Positions 26,935 through 36,061 of a DNA stretch of 64,000 nucleotides are shown here, piece by piece. Position 1 is the stretch's first letter. Each line of letters opens with the position of its first letter. The position numbers and the translations under genes are program-made. The notes beneath the pieces are model-generated. The model had not been told where the DNA came from. It did not search any database and saw only the letters and a program-made list of their open reading frames with translations. Origin of the DNA: an alpha proteobacterium BAL199 (GTDB lineage Bacteria > Pseudomonadota > Alphaproteobacteria > Thalassobaculales > Thalassobaculaceae); the NCBI GenBank assembly GCA_000171835.1, contig ABHC01000002.1, positions 124,001 to 188,000 of the forward strand, in the 5' to 3' direction.

Positions 26935-27705
26935 CGCACTGCGGTGTTTCGGAACGCCAACCTTGAGGGTGCGCGGTTTGCCGGCTGCAAGGCGGCGAAT
27001 GCCGATTTTCGCGGCGCCATCCTGACCGATGTCTATCTGGAGGACTCCGATTTCGCCGGAGCCGATCTAACCGGCGCGATCATCGACATAGCGCTTCTGG
27101 ACCACCCCGCCCTGCACAACGCCACCAAGCCGATGACCGAGCAGGAGGCCGGGCTGGATCTCCCAGCTCTTCTTGCGGACCATAAGGTTTGGGTCGAAAC
27201 CAACGCGGCAAGCGGGTCGCGTCTGGTGCTCACCGGAATGATGCTGCTCAGACAGGACTGGGCGGGCAGCTCGCTGGCGGCGGCATCGCTGCGCAATATG
27301 GTTCTGTTCTCGTCGAATTTGACCGGGGCATCGATGGCGCTGGCCGATCTGACCGGCACCGATCTGCGCCAGTCGAACTTGCGATCCGCTGATCTGCGTG
27401 GCGCGACGTTGAACGATGCACACTTGAACGACGCCGATCTGCGCGGTGCGAATCTCGGTCCTCTGGCGGTTAGCGTGCGTGGCCGGGAGATCGGGGCGAA
27501 TGCGGTTGCGGCCTCGCTGGTCGGAGCGCGACTCGAAGGCGCCAAACTTATGGGCATGAACTTCAGCAGTGCCGACCTGCGTCGTGTGGATCTGACGGAT
27601 GCCGATCTGACCGGAGCGGTGTTGCGCGGCGCAATGCTGGAGGGTGCTCGTCTGCAAGGGGCAGTCCTTGATGGCGTCGATCTCGACGGCGCCCGAGGGC
27701 TCTGA
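26935..27705 (+). pseudogene. Pentapeptide-repeat protein, 3' part, after the insertion
   Basis: 256 codons plus stop, in frame with the 5' part once the element and one duplication are removed. Two blocks of pentapeptide repeats (NLEGARFAGCKAANADFRGA onward; then SNLTGASMALADLTGTDLRQ onward) are separated by a non-repeat region around LPALLADHKVWVETNAASGSR. A last block ends ADLTGAVLRGAMLEGARLQG. A GTG at 26944 could allow internal initiation, but there is no strong ribosome site. The stop lies two bases before the histidine kinase start, so the two genes were probably one transcript. The central DUF-like region resembles that of PilZ-linked or signalling pentapeptide proteins only vaguely. 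Confidence 0.88.
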
Positions 27706-27707
27706 CG

Positions 27708-28874
27708 ATGGTGCAGGTGGGCAACATCGCTCAGCCGCTGGACGACCGGACGATCGTTGCCGGTGGTGGAGTGTCGATCGAGGCGCTGCCCGCTGCGGTT
27801 ATCGTGTTGAGCAACGACCGGATCGTTGACGTCAACACCTTCGGACTTCGTTTGGCTGGTGCAATCGACCGATCGGAACTGATTGGCCGGACGTTTGCTG
27901 AGGTGGTCGTGGTCGGTGACCCGGTGTCAGCTGATCTCGAGAATGCTGCCGCGTCTGACGGCGCCGGGACGCGATGGAGACACGCACTGATCCGTCCCAT
28001 CGCCGGAAACGCGGCTCCGGTATTGGTATCCCAAGGTCCGGATTGGATGGTTGATGGTCAGACCACCCGCTTGCTCCTTCTGGTCCCGTCGATGTCAGAC
28101 GGCAACGAGGCATTGGACGCTGACGCCCGCCATGAGGCTCGTGGTAGAATTGCCGACGTCTTTGCCAATCTGGCGCATGAGATGCGCACTCCGCTCAACG
28201 CGGTCATCGGGTTTGGTGAGATACTGGTCGGCGAACACTTCGGTCCCCTGGCGGCGCGCTACAAGGACTATTCTCGCGATATCGTAGGGGCCGGCTATCA
28301 CCTGCTGGCCCTGGTGAACGGCGCCCTCGACCTGGGCCGAGCGAGCGCTGGTCCAGACACTTTGGACGAACGCCCGGTGGAGTTGCGTGCGGTCCTGACG
28401 TCGACCATCGCCATGCTGCAACGTTCGGCGACTCTCAAATCCATCACCGTGGAGGTCGCCGACCTGGCCGGATTGCCGTTGATCTACGCCGACGAAACCC
28501 GAATGCGACAGCTTTTCGTCAACCTCGTAAGCAATGCCATCAAGTACTCGCCGGTTGGACGAGGTGTGACGATCAAACACTGGATCGAGGACGACGGACA
28601 GGTGTGCATAGACGTGGTTGATGGTGGCGTCGGTATGTCGATTGACGAGGTTGCCATAGCGCTTCTGCCGTTCGGTCGTACCGAATCTGCAATGCGAACC
28701 GGCGAAGCGGGGACCGGGCTTGGCCTCCCGATCTGCAAGGCGATCGTTGAAGCGCACGGCGGTCGACTGACGATCGACAGCGCCCCGAGGCGGGGGACCA
28801 CCATTTCGGTGGTTCTCCCGGCGAACCGCCTGGTGGCAGCACCCGGGCACGGCGGTCTGCTCAACCTCCTATAG
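27708..28874 (+). CDS. Soluble PAS-domain histidine kinase linked to the pentapeptide-repeat gene
   Basis: 388 residues, no membrane segment. Residues 20-125 form a PAS-like domain (LPAAVIVLSNDRIVDVNTFG). HisKA follows with LAHEMRTPLNA and His157. The HATPase has the N-box LFVNLVSNAIKYS and G-boxes DGGVGMS and GTGLGLPICKAIVEAHGG. ATG 27708 lies two bases after the pentapeptide-repeat stop, implying translational coupling. The IS element upstream may exert polarity on it, unless a promoter within the element or the 3' fragment serves it. No cognate response regulator is adjacent. Confidence 0.9.
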   Translation: MVQVGNIAQPLDDRTIVAGGGVSIEALPAAVIVLSNDRIVDVNTFGLRLAGAIDRSELIGRTFAEVVVVGDPVSADLENAAASDGAGTRWRHALIRPIAGNAAPVLVSQGPDWMVDGQTTRLLLLVPSMSDGNEALDADARHEARGRIADVFANLAHEMRTPLNAVIGFGEILVGEHFGPLAARYKDYSRDIVGAGYHLLALVNGALDLGRASAGPDTLDERPVELRAVLTSTIAMLQRSATLKSITVEVADLAGLPLIYADETRMRQLFVNLVSNAIKYSPVGRGVTIKHWIEDDGQVCIDVVDGGVGMSIDEVAIALLPFGRTESAMRTGEAGTGLGLPICKAIVEAHGGRLTIDSAPRRGTTISVVLPANRLVAAPGHGGLLNLL

Positions 28875-28948
28875 CGCGATCCGACAATCATTGTTCCATC
28901 GCCGATCGGCGGGCATCATCGCGTTCGCCTGCACGCTCGGAGGATGGC

Positions 28949-30130
28949 ATGACCCGGATCGATCGCGTTGAGGTTCACGAGTTTGGATTCGATGCGGTGA
29001 ACCTCGGCCGTGTAGCCGAGGGTGGCAGCATCGGTTCGCTCAGCTACCGTAAGGGGGCAACGTCGCGGATCTCAAAGTATGCGGTTCGGATCCAGACCGA
29101 GGACGGGTGCCGCGGCGAGTACGTGACCCATTGGGTGGCATCGCCCTCGGCGTTGGGGCAAACCCTGATGCTGGCCCCGCTGCTGGTCGGACGGCACGCC
29201 GAACAGCGCGAAGGAATTTGGGACGATTTGAAGCGCGAGGCTCGGCAGTTCGACCATATGGGCCATGGACCGATCGACATTGCCCTGTGGGATTGGACCG
29301 GCAAGCAGTTGGGATGCTCGATTTCGACGCTGCTGGGCGCGCATCGTGAACGCCTGCCAGCCTACGCCTCGACCTACCACGGCGACCGCGACGGTGGCCT
29401 GGACAGCCCGGAGGCATTCGGCGAGTTCGCGCTGCAGTGCCGGCAGATGGGGTACCGGGCCTTCAAAGTGCATGGCTGGCATGAAGGGGATCGTCGGGAG
29501 GAAGCGGCCAACGTCCTGAAGGTCCGGGAGATGGTCGGCGACACCATGACCCTGATGCTCGACCCGGCGTGCGAGCTTCGGACGTTTGCCGACGCTTTGT
29601 ACGTCGGCCGCGCGTGCGATGATGCCGATTATTTCTGGTACGAGGACCCGTTCCGGGACTCCGGTGTGTCGGCGTTTGCGCATAAGCGGCTGCGCGAGAT
29701 GATCAGAACCCCGATCCTGCAGACTGAGCACATCCGCGGCGTCGAGCCGAAGGCGGATTTCCTGATCGCCGGCGGCACGGACTTCCTACGATCCGATCCT
29801 GAGTACGACATGGGCATTACTGGTGCGATGAAAATCCATCACCTGGCCGAGGCGTTTGGGATCGACGTCGAAGTGCACGCCGCCGGTCCGGCGCATCGCC
29901 ATGTGATGGCAGCGACCCGCAATAGCAATTACTACGAGGTTGCGCTGGTGGGCCCCGACTGCCCGAACGCGGTGCCGCCGGTCTACACCTGCGGTTACAC
30001 CGATCAACTCGATTGTGTCGGCACCGATGGCTGCGTTCCGGTCCCGACCGGCCCAGGCCTGGGAGTGGTCTATGACTGGGACTTCATTGAGGCGAATCGC
30101 ACCCGGTACGAGGTGTTCGAGAACCGATGA
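28949..30130 (+). CDS. Enolase-superfamily protein, mandelate racemase/dehydratase-like
   Basis: 393 residues. The C-terminal barrel carries the metal ligands Asp205 (MLDPACE), Glu232 (WYEDPF) and Glu260 (QTEHIRG). On the second strand Lys173 and His175 (FKVHG) stand where many relatives have KxK, and His310 (EVHAAGP) is a candidate base. This fits an acid-sugar dehydratase rather than a racemase, but the substrate is unknown. ATG 28949 has GGAGGA about 5 bases upstream. It is followed by an IS630 remnant and the leftward vgrG gene. Confidence 0.82.
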   Translation: MTRIDRVEVHEFGFDAVNLGRVAEGGSIGSLSYRKGATSRISKYAVRIQTEDGCRGEYVTHWVASPSALGQTLMLAPLLVGRHAEQREGIWDDLKREARQFDHMGHGPIDIALWDWTGKQLGCSISTLLGAHRERLPAYASTYHGDRDGGLDSPEAFGEFALQCRQMGYRAFKVHGWHEGDRREEAANVLKVREMVGDTMTLMLDPACELRTFADALYVGRACDDADYFWYEDPFRDSGVSAFAHKRLREMIRTPILQTEHIRGVEPKADFLIAGGTDFLRSDPEYDMGITGAMKIHHLAEAFGIDVEVHAAGPAHRHVMAATRNSNYYEVALVGPDCPNAVPPVYTCGYTDQLDCVGTDGCVPVPTGPGLGVVYDWDFIEANRTRYEVFENR

Positions 30131-30156
30131 CTGCACCATGTTCGATCCGCCTTTTG

Positions 30157-30385
30157 TCAAAAGCGTCTGACGGCGGCGAGGATCTCGTCGGCTGACGTGG
30201 CCCAATGATAGGCATTGGCTGTAGGTTGTGGATCTTGATGAAGGTCTGGATATCGGCTTCCAGTTGGCACACCGAAGTGTGAGCTCACGCTGGATCTGCT
30301 TTCGGGCCAGCTCGGCGAACCGGCGTTCGACCCGGTTGATCCAGAAGGCGATGTCGGAGTGATGCGGACCTGATAGCGCGGTCGT
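30157..30385 (-). pseudogene. IS630-family transposase, decayed C-terminal fragment
   Basis: On the leftward strand one frame reads SDIAFWINRVERRFAELARKQ, a second frame continues TSVCQLEADIQTFIKIHN, and a third ends YHWATSADEILAAVRRF and stop. Put together these match the C-terminal end of IS630-type transposases (conserved catalytic Glu in NRVERRF). At least two frameshifts separate the pieces, and the N-terminal part is absent. The rest of the 336-bp gap between 30131 and 30466 shows no other gene. Confidence 0.72.
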
Positions 30386-30466
30386 CAGGCCAGCCATGTC
30401 CTGCTGAGAACCCTTCGACAATCCCAACGAGCGCAAGGTAGTGAAGCCAACGTCAGCTCCGTATGA

Positions 30467-32899
30467 CTAGTTCAGGTTGATGATGCCGCCCTTCACGGTC
30501 AGCGCGCCGCCACCGTCGACGGTGCCGCTGGCGGAGCCTTTGATCGACATTGTTGTTCCGCCCTGAAGGTCGAGAGCGGTCCCGGCCTTGCCGGTAAGCC
30601 CGGTGCCGCTGGAGATAGTCATGCTGGACCCTGCCTTCACCGTCGTCGACCCACCGGCCTTCGCGGTCATCGACCCGTCGGCATCCATCGTCATGTCTCC
30701 GTGGGACTTGAGGGTCATGTCCCCGTGGGAGGTGAGTGTCATGTTGCCACTGGTGTCGATACTCACGTCGCCGGTGACCTTGATTGTCAGCTTGCCACCG
30801 ACGGTCTGGATGTAGTCGGTGCCGGTTTTCAGATTCGCTGCTGCTGCCGCGACGATGTCGACATTGCCCTTGGTGGCAGTCGCCGGCACCGAGTTGTCGG
30901 TCAGGGTGGCTTTCGACGCCTCGATGCTGACGCCCTGGGCGATGACCTGGTACTGCGTCTTTGCCACTGTGAAGTGGTTGGTGGCGCTCATCCGTCGGTC
31001 GGCAACGACGTAATCCAGGCGGTTGGCGCCGACCTGGCTGTAGCTGGCACCGTCGATCAGCGAGGTGCGGTCGCCGGCGGTGTACTCGAAGAAACCGGCG
31101 TCGCCGGCGTCATCACCTCCCGTCATGTTCGACATGTCGGCCGTGCGGCTGTCCTCGGTGCTGTCGGTCGGCTTCGAGCCGAGCCGCCAGTAGCTGTCGG
31201 TGCCAGCGGTTACCTGAAGTCGGGCGTAGGACGAGGTCGCGCCACTGGAGGATTCGGTGCTCGACTCCGGGCGTTGCGTAGCAAGGGACTGAGTGACGGT
31301 CGGCCGTTCCAATGCGGGTCCCTCCAGGGCCCGTTGCGGTGCCAGGGTGGCACCTGAGGATGCCCCGCTTCCGCCACCACCGCTGGCCGGGCCGTCGTCG
31401 ATCTCGAACAGGGTTCCGGCGGTGGTTCGCATGCGGTTCTTGGTATTGCTCTGGGCATTCACCACGCTCGGATACGGCTCGTTTTGCATGGCGCCGACAA
31501 TGACCGGCCGGTCCGGGTCGCCGTTTACGCATGCCAGGATCACCTCGGTGCCCTTGAGCAACGGGAAGTGCATGCCGGAGTTGACGCCACCATAGGGTTC
31601 GGACTTGCGCATGTAGCGAGAGGCCTGGCCGGCAGCCTCGCCGCGCTGGTCGAACTGCTGGCGGATCTTATAGCGACCGGTCGCATCCAGTTCGGCACGC
31701 TGGCCGGAGCCGGCGGCATCGACAACGGCGTTCGACAACCCGGACATGCGCGGCTTCGGGGTCCTGCGAACGGGGCGAAAGTCGACCGTTTTCGGCAAGC
31801 ATCCGAATCGGTTGCGGTAGGCACTCTGGTGGCCTGGCCCAGTAAAATCGGCGATTCCAGGCAGTGCCTGCGTCGCCTCGTGCTCGACCCAAGTCAGCAG
31901 GTACCCGGCGTTGAAGCCGTTGCGGAAGTGGCCCGTCAGGGAGAAGACGCCGCCGGCAATCATGTGGACGTCGTCGCTTTCGCCCTGGAACACCTGCTTA
32001 CGGCAGAGCAACTCCTGTGCCCGCACCCGAGCAAGGTCCCGGCCCTCCTGTGGCGTTCGGAAATGTGCGCCGAACTCGACGACGACTCCGTGGCCCTTCG
32101 GGTCGACCGGTTCGCTGACCTCCAGCGTCAGATTGGGGGTGCGGTAGTTGTAGTCGCGCAGGCAGATCTGCGACGGCAGCAGGCTCGAACGGCCGGAAAA
32201 CCGGAAGACGGCCGCGTCCCCGGCGTTCGTCAGGCCGCTGGCCGGTCGGTAGGCGACGTTGCCCGGGCCGCCGATCTGCGGGAACGCGACCCGGTAGTCG
32301 CCGAACACCGCAATGTCGCGGCCGCTGTCGTGAGTGAAGTAGTAGAAGATGCCGTAGTGCTCGCACAGCCGCGAGATGAACGACAGATCGCTCTCGTCGT
32401 GCTGCACGATGTAGTCGCGCTTCGGGTAGGTCTGGCTCAGTCGGAGCTCGAAGTCGTTGGTGTTGAGGCGGCCGGAGACCGAGGAGGCGGGGCCGCCCTT
32501 CAGGTTGCTCGCCGATAACTGCTCGGTGAGCACCTCGCGCACCGACACCGGTACCGCTGTTCCGTGGATCTGATTCTGCCTGGACAGTTCGAGCCGCTGC
32601 AGCCGCGGCACCAGCACCGCCTTGTAAATGTAGTGCGACCGCGGCGTGGCGGCGTGCAGTTCGATGCTCTCGAGCATGCCGTGCACTTTGCGGGTCTGCT
32701 CCAGACGGGTGACCGTGAGCGTGGCGTCCTTGCCGGCTAGGGCGTCAAGAGACAGGTTCGGGTCGTCGGACACCAGATCGACCTCGAAACGGAACATCTC
32801 CGATATCGCCTCACGGCCGGACATCCGAAACACCGCGAAGGTGTCCGCGGGCTGGTCGTCCACGATGAACTCCAGCTTCTGTGCGTAACTGTTCGCCAT
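30467..32899 (-). CDS. vgrG: Type VI secretion spike protein VgrG
   Basis: 810 residues. Residues 1-350 are the gp27-like VgrG N-terminal domain (RFEVDLVSDDP; VSVREVLTEQL; DESDLSFISRLCEHYGIFYYF). About 430-500 is the gp5-type OB fold (MHFPLLKGTEVILACVNGDPD, VIVGAMQNEPYPS). The C-terminal 170 residues form a repetitive beta-helix needle (GDMTLKSHGDMTMDADGSM). VgrG tips the contractile needle and can carry effectors. The start is ATG 32899, with GTG 32902 adjacent. No other T6SS structural gene is in the window, so this is an orphan spike island. Downstream lies an IS630 remnant where an effector gene might be expected. Confidence 0.93.
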   Translation of the reverse strand: MANSYAQKLEFIVDDQPADTFAVFRMSGREAISEMFRFEVDLVSDDPNLSLDALAGKDATLTVTRLEQTRKVHGMLESIELHAATPRSHYIYKAVLVPRLQRLELSRQNQIHGTAVPVSVREVLTEQLSASNLKGGPASSVSGRLNTNDFELRLSQTYPKRDYIVQHDESDLSFISRLCEHYGIFYYFTHDSGRDIAVFGDYRVAFPQIGGPGNVAYRPASGLTNAGDAAVFRFSGRSSLLPSQICLRDYNYRTPNLTLEVSEPVDPKGHGVVVEFGAHFRTPQEGRDLARVRAQELLCRKQVFQGESDDVHMIAGGVFSLTGHFRNGFNAGYLLTWVEHEATQALPGIADFTGPGHQSAYRNRFGCLPKTVDFRPVRRTPKPRMSGLSNAVVDAAGSGQRAELDATGRYKIRQQFDQRGEAAGQASRYMRKSEPYGGVNSGMHFPLLKGTEVILACVNGDPDRPVIVGAMQNEPYPSVVNAQSNTKNRMRTTAGTLFEIDDGPASGGGGSGASSGATLAPQRALEGPALERPTVTQSLATQRPESSTESSSGATSSYARLQVTAGTDSYWRLGSKPTDSTEDSRTADMSNMTGGDDAGDAGFFEYTAGDRTSLIDGASYSQVGANRLDYVVADRRMSATNHFTVAKTQYQVIAQGVSIEASKATLTDNSVPATATKGNVDIVAAAAANLKTGTDYIQTVGGKLTIKVTGDVSIDTSGNMTLTSHGDMTLKSHGDMTMDADGSMTAKAGGSTTVKAGSSMTISSGTGLTGKAGTALDLQGGTTMSIKGSASGTVDGGGALTVKGGIINLN

Positions 32900-33022
32900 C
32901 ACCTAATGACCCCTGTGCGATCTCGGACATCCGCTCGGACGATCCACTCGAGATGGTTTCAATTTCGCTAAAATGTGATGACGTTGCTGCGTTTTCGGGA
33001 AGACCGGTATACCGGCGGCGGC

Positions 33023-33688
33023 CTAACGGGCGGCTCGGCCAGTCTGCTTATCGTCTATGTACTGGACGACCGACACGACCTCGCCTTTATCGTCGAACTC
33101 CATCTCCGGACCGTTCTTCATGCCGAATTCGTACATCGTGCGGCGGATCAGGTGTCCTTCGCCGTCGAAATCTTCCGTTGGGCCGTGCGGCAGGTCGTCC
33201 TCGAAGGCGATGGTGCGCTGGTACGAACCGTCGGGTCGAAAGACCGAGGTGACGCCCTGCCGGAGACCGGCGACGTACGGTGTAACCATCGCGATCGCGC
33301 CGGCCTCGCTGTAATTGTACAGGTTGCCGTCCAGGACGTCGGCCGCGTAGCTGGCGTGCAAAACCCGGCGTCCCTTGGCGTAGATCACGCAGGGCCCGTT
33401 GCGCGCGCCGTTGACATAGCGCGCCTTGGCGGTAACCCGGCCTTCCGTATCGTAGTTGACTGCCACCCCATGGAGGACGCCTTGCTGGTATTCGGCCTCG
33501 CGGATCAGTCGACCGGCGTCGTCATACTGGCAAAACGGACCATGCAGCACGCCGCTGGCAAACGTCGCGGTCTCGACCACCACGCCAGCATCGTTCACGC
33601 GTGTCACGACGCCATGGAGCCGGCCGACGCCGTCGCCACTGTCGGAGGATGCCACGCTTTCTATCTGGTCCTGGGTAGCCTGATCCAT
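33023..33688 (-). CDS. YwqK/MORN-repeat-like protein in the vgrG island
   Basis: 221 residues built of repeated units of about 22 residues such as GVLHGPFCQYDDAGRLIREAE and GVLHGVAVNYDTEGRVTAKA. The G-x-x-x-G-P/V-x-x-x-Y-D/T-x-x-G-R pattern is that of MORN_2/YwqK repeat proteins. YwqK-like proteins are known as antitoxins or accessory proteins next to secreted toxins, and they occur in VgrG neighbourhoods. The gene lies between the DUF4280 gene and vgrG, same direction, with 120 bp to vgrG. An immunity or effector-loading role is inferred from position only. Confidence 0.78.
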   Translation of the reverse strand: MDQATQDQIESVASSDSGDGVGRLHGVVTRVNDAGVVVETATFASGVLHGPFCQYDDAGRLIREAEYQQGVLHGVAVNYDTEGRVTAKARYVNGARNGPCVIYAKGRRVLHASYAADVLDGNLYNYSEAGAIAMVTPYVAGLRQGVTSVFRPDGSYQRTIAFEDDLPHGPTEDFDGEGHLIRRTMYEFGMKNGPEMEFDDKGEVVSVVQYIDDKQTGRAAR

Positions 33689-33728
33689 GGTGCGAAACCT
33701 AGCAGTCTCGGAACAACGCGCGTAGGCG

Positions 33729-33756
33729 ATTCAGCGGGCCCCAGAGCGCGCTGAAT
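33729..33756. terminator. Hairpin between the DUF4280-like and YwqK-like genes
   Basis: ATTCAGCG and CGCTGAAT form an 8-bp stem around a 12-base loop. No T-run follows on either side, so it may be a processing or weak termination structure. Confidence 0.35.
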
Positions 33757-33833
33757 GGCTGGAGGCTTCGTCGATCGGGAATTGGGATCGGGCATTGGCA
33801 CGACGCGCCTCCCGACCAGTTCTAGGCGGGTTC

Positions 33834-34223
33834 TCAGGCCACGTTGACCGTGAACTGTCCAGGGGTGGTGAGCGAAATCGATCCACCGTACATGCACATC
33901 AGCTTGCACCCGTCGTTCAGGGCTGGCTTGCCGCCGATCATCACGGTGGCGCTGCCTGGAGTCCAAGGCGCCGTGGTCGCCGGGATGCAGGGCATCGGAG
34001 TCAGCGCGCCCAGCGCGGCCGCAGTCGCCGAGGCGACCGTCGGGTTTGCCAAGCTGGAGCACATGGCAAACGTCGGAACGTTCACCAATGGTGCGTAATC
34101 CATGATGGTTGCGGCCGGCAGAGCGCCGGCATTGACCATCGCGGTCGGGATCACGCTGAGCACTGCCGGAGCTGTGCCGAAGCTGCAGCTCAAGGCGGCG
34201 ACCGAGACGACCTGGATCGCCAC
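33834..34223 (-). CDS. DUF4280/PAAR-like protein
   Basis: 129 residues from GTG 34223, with AGGGAAGG upstream. Family features are the ALSCSFGTAPAVL segment, a conserved Cys in FAMCSSLANP, MPCIPAT, and TVMIGGKPALNDGCKLMCMYGG. DUF4280 proteins are PAAR-like tip proteins that sharpen the VgrG spike or bind effectors. It is first in the leftward set DUF4280, YwqK, VgrG. Confidence 0.85.
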   Translation of the reverse strand: MAIQVVSVAALSCSFGTAPAVLSVIPTAMVNAGALPAATIMDYAPLVNVPTFAMCSSLANPTVASATAAALGALTPMPCIPATTAPWTPGSATVMIGGKPALNDGCKLMCMYGGSISLTTPGQFTVNVA

Positions 34224-34768
34224 CGCTATGCCTTCCCTGGGCGGCCAGCCGCCCGGACTCCGCAGTGTTTCATGTCCCAGAACTCATTTTCAAAAGGCTG
34301 TTGGTTCAGGATATCGGCGCCGATGACGACGTTCAAGCGAGCTTGGACCGAGCCGGCTCCGCATGCTGCCGGACTGGCCAGGGACCAATACGACGCCTCC
34401 GTTTGACCTGCCCAAGAAGTTGGATCCGGTCAAGGTCAAAGTCTCGGCGGTCGCCGCGCCTTTCGGCGCAGGATGAGCCATAGGCGTCTGGCCGAACGGG
34501 TCGGGGTTGTGCAGCCGGCCGTCTGTCACGGTGAGACCTGGTGCGCAGGCGTCAGTGTCTGCGAAGGATATTACCTTGCGCTATTTTGGTCGTTGCCCAG
34601 TCAGCCGCCTGCTACCGGCATCGCGACGGTACTCACCTATTATGCCAGAAAACGACAGCGCGCCACGCTTGGCCGTCGGGTTCTCTTGATGCTGGGATTG
34701 TTACGGCATCCATCCGATACTTGGCCAAGCCGCTGAGACGTCCCCTTTTGACCGGAGCGCCTGACGTT
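34224..34768. other. 545-bp gap with decayed coding traces, no intact gene
   Basis: On the leftward strand one frame reads LTLTGSNFLGRSNGGVVLVPG (about 34370-34500) and another frame reads LNVVIGADILNQQPFENEFWD before a stop at about 34228, just upstream of the DUF4280 start. On the rightward strand another plausible tail (FDLPKKLDPVKVKVSAVAAPF) ends near 34476. I cannot tell which is genuine. This is most likely the eroded end of a gene at the edge of the vgrG island. From 34500 to 34768 I see nothing beyond the promoter region of the next gene. Confidence 0.4.
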
Positions 34769-35866
34769 ATGTCCATAATCCAAACCGTCGTCGCGCGTCT
34801 GTTCCGAATTCCGCTAGCCGAGGTTCTGAGCGACGCCAAGCATGGCGACCATTCACATTTCGAGTTGGTGACGGTCACGGTTACGTTCGATGATGGCATT
34901 GAGGGGACCGGCTATACCTACACCGGTGGCCGGGGTGGGAGCGCTATTCTTGCCATGATCCGTCACGACCTTGCGCCCTTCCTGATCGGACGGGACGGTG
35001 CCGACGTGGAGGCGCTGCATGATGACATGCAGTGGCATGTGCACTACGTCGGGCGCGGCGGCATCGCGTCGTTTGCCATTTCGGCGATCGACATTGCGCT
35101 GTGGGACGGTCGCGGCAAGCGGCGCGGCGAGCCGCTTTGGAAGATGGCCGGCGGTGCTGGGCAATCCAGCAAAGCGTATTGCGGTGGCATCGATCTGAAT
35201 TTCCCGCTCGAGAAGCTGCTGGTCACCGTGCAGGGCTATCTCGATCGAGGCTTCAACGGGGTGAAGATCAAGGTCGGCAAGGCCGATCTGGCCGAGGACG
35301 TGGCCCGGGTGAGGGCGGTCCGCCAACTGATCGGCCCTGACGTCGCCTTCATGGTGGACGCCAACTATTCATTGAGCGTGGACGAGTCGATTCGTGCCGC
35401 CAGGGCGTTCGAACCGTACAATCTGGTGTGGTTTGAAGAGCCGACGATTCCGGACGATTATGCCGGTTACGCCCGAATCGCCGATGAGACCGGCATGCCG
35501 GTCGCGATGGGTGAGAATCTTCACACCATTCACGAATTCGAGCATGCCTTTGCCCAGGCTAAACTCGCGTTTATCCAGCCTGATGCGTCGAACTGCGGAG
35601 GGATCACCGGCTGGCTGCGCGTCGCGGAATTGTCGCGTCGGCACGGGCTGCCTGTGTGCAGCCATGGGATGCAGGAACTGCACGTAAGTCTGATGGCGGG
35701 GCAACAGAACGCCGGTTGGATGGAGGTTCATTCCTTCCCAGTCGATGCCTACACGATGCGCCCACTCGTTGTGGAAGGTCAATTGGCAATAGCGCCTAAT
35801 GTTCCTGGATCAGGGGTCTCTTTTGACTGGAGTAAGCTGGAGGCGGCGCATGATGCGCAGGTGTAG
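34769..35866 (+). CDS. Mandelate racemase/muconate lactonizing enzyme family protein, MR subgroup
   Basis: 365 residues. The MR-subgroup catalytic set can be placed: Lys166 and Lys168 (VKIKVGK), metal ligands Asp197 (VDANYSL), Glu223 (WFEEPT) and Glu249 (GENLH), and the Asp272-His299 dyad (QPDASN and CSHGMQ). These positions nearly coincide with Lys166 and His297 of mandelate racemase. It would abstract an alpha proton from a hydroxyacid; racemase and dehydratase cannot be told apart. ATG 34769 is the natural start; the longer upstream frame is not protein-like. It differs clearly from the other enolase-superfamily gene at 28949. Confidence 0.87.
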   Translation: MSIIQTVVARLFRIPLAEVLSDAKHGDHSHFELVTVTVTFDDGIEGTGYTYTGGRGGSAILAMIRHDLAPFLIGRDGADVEALHDDMQWHVHYVGRGGIASFAISAIDIALWDGRGKRRGEPLWKMAGGAGQSSKAYCGGIDLNFPLEKLLVTVQGYLDRGFNGVKIKVGKADLAEDVARVRAVRQLIGPDVAFMVDANYSLSVDESIRAARAFEPYNLVWFEEPTIPDDYAGYARIADETGMPVAMGENLHTIHEFEHAFAQAKLAFIQPDASNCGGITGWLRVAELSRRHGLPVCSHGMQELHVSLMAGQQNAGWMEVHSFPVDAYTMRPLVVEGQLAIAPNVPGSGVSFDWSKLEAAHDAQV

Positions 35867-36061
35867 ACTCAGGTTCTGGTTAAGATAGGCGACGGCCTAT
35901 TGGGGATTGAAGCTACCGCAAAAGCGCGCCGGATCGTTCGTTTCATCCGTACGCCTTCGTTATATCGAACATAGCTAATGCTTTGTTAAGGATCTATTTT
36001 AATTCACTGTTTGCACCAATGGGGTATCCTCCGCAGACGTTTGGAGCGGGGGGCGAAAAAG

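Noticed and set aside
26944-27705. Treating the 3' pentapeptide fragment as an independent gene from GTG 26944
   Set aside because: The restored frame across the insertion and the absence of a good ribosome site show it is the end of one interrupted gene.
31484-32518. A 344-codon rightward frame opposite vgrG
   Set aside because: Antisense shadow of the VgrG N-terminal region; no motif or ribosome site.
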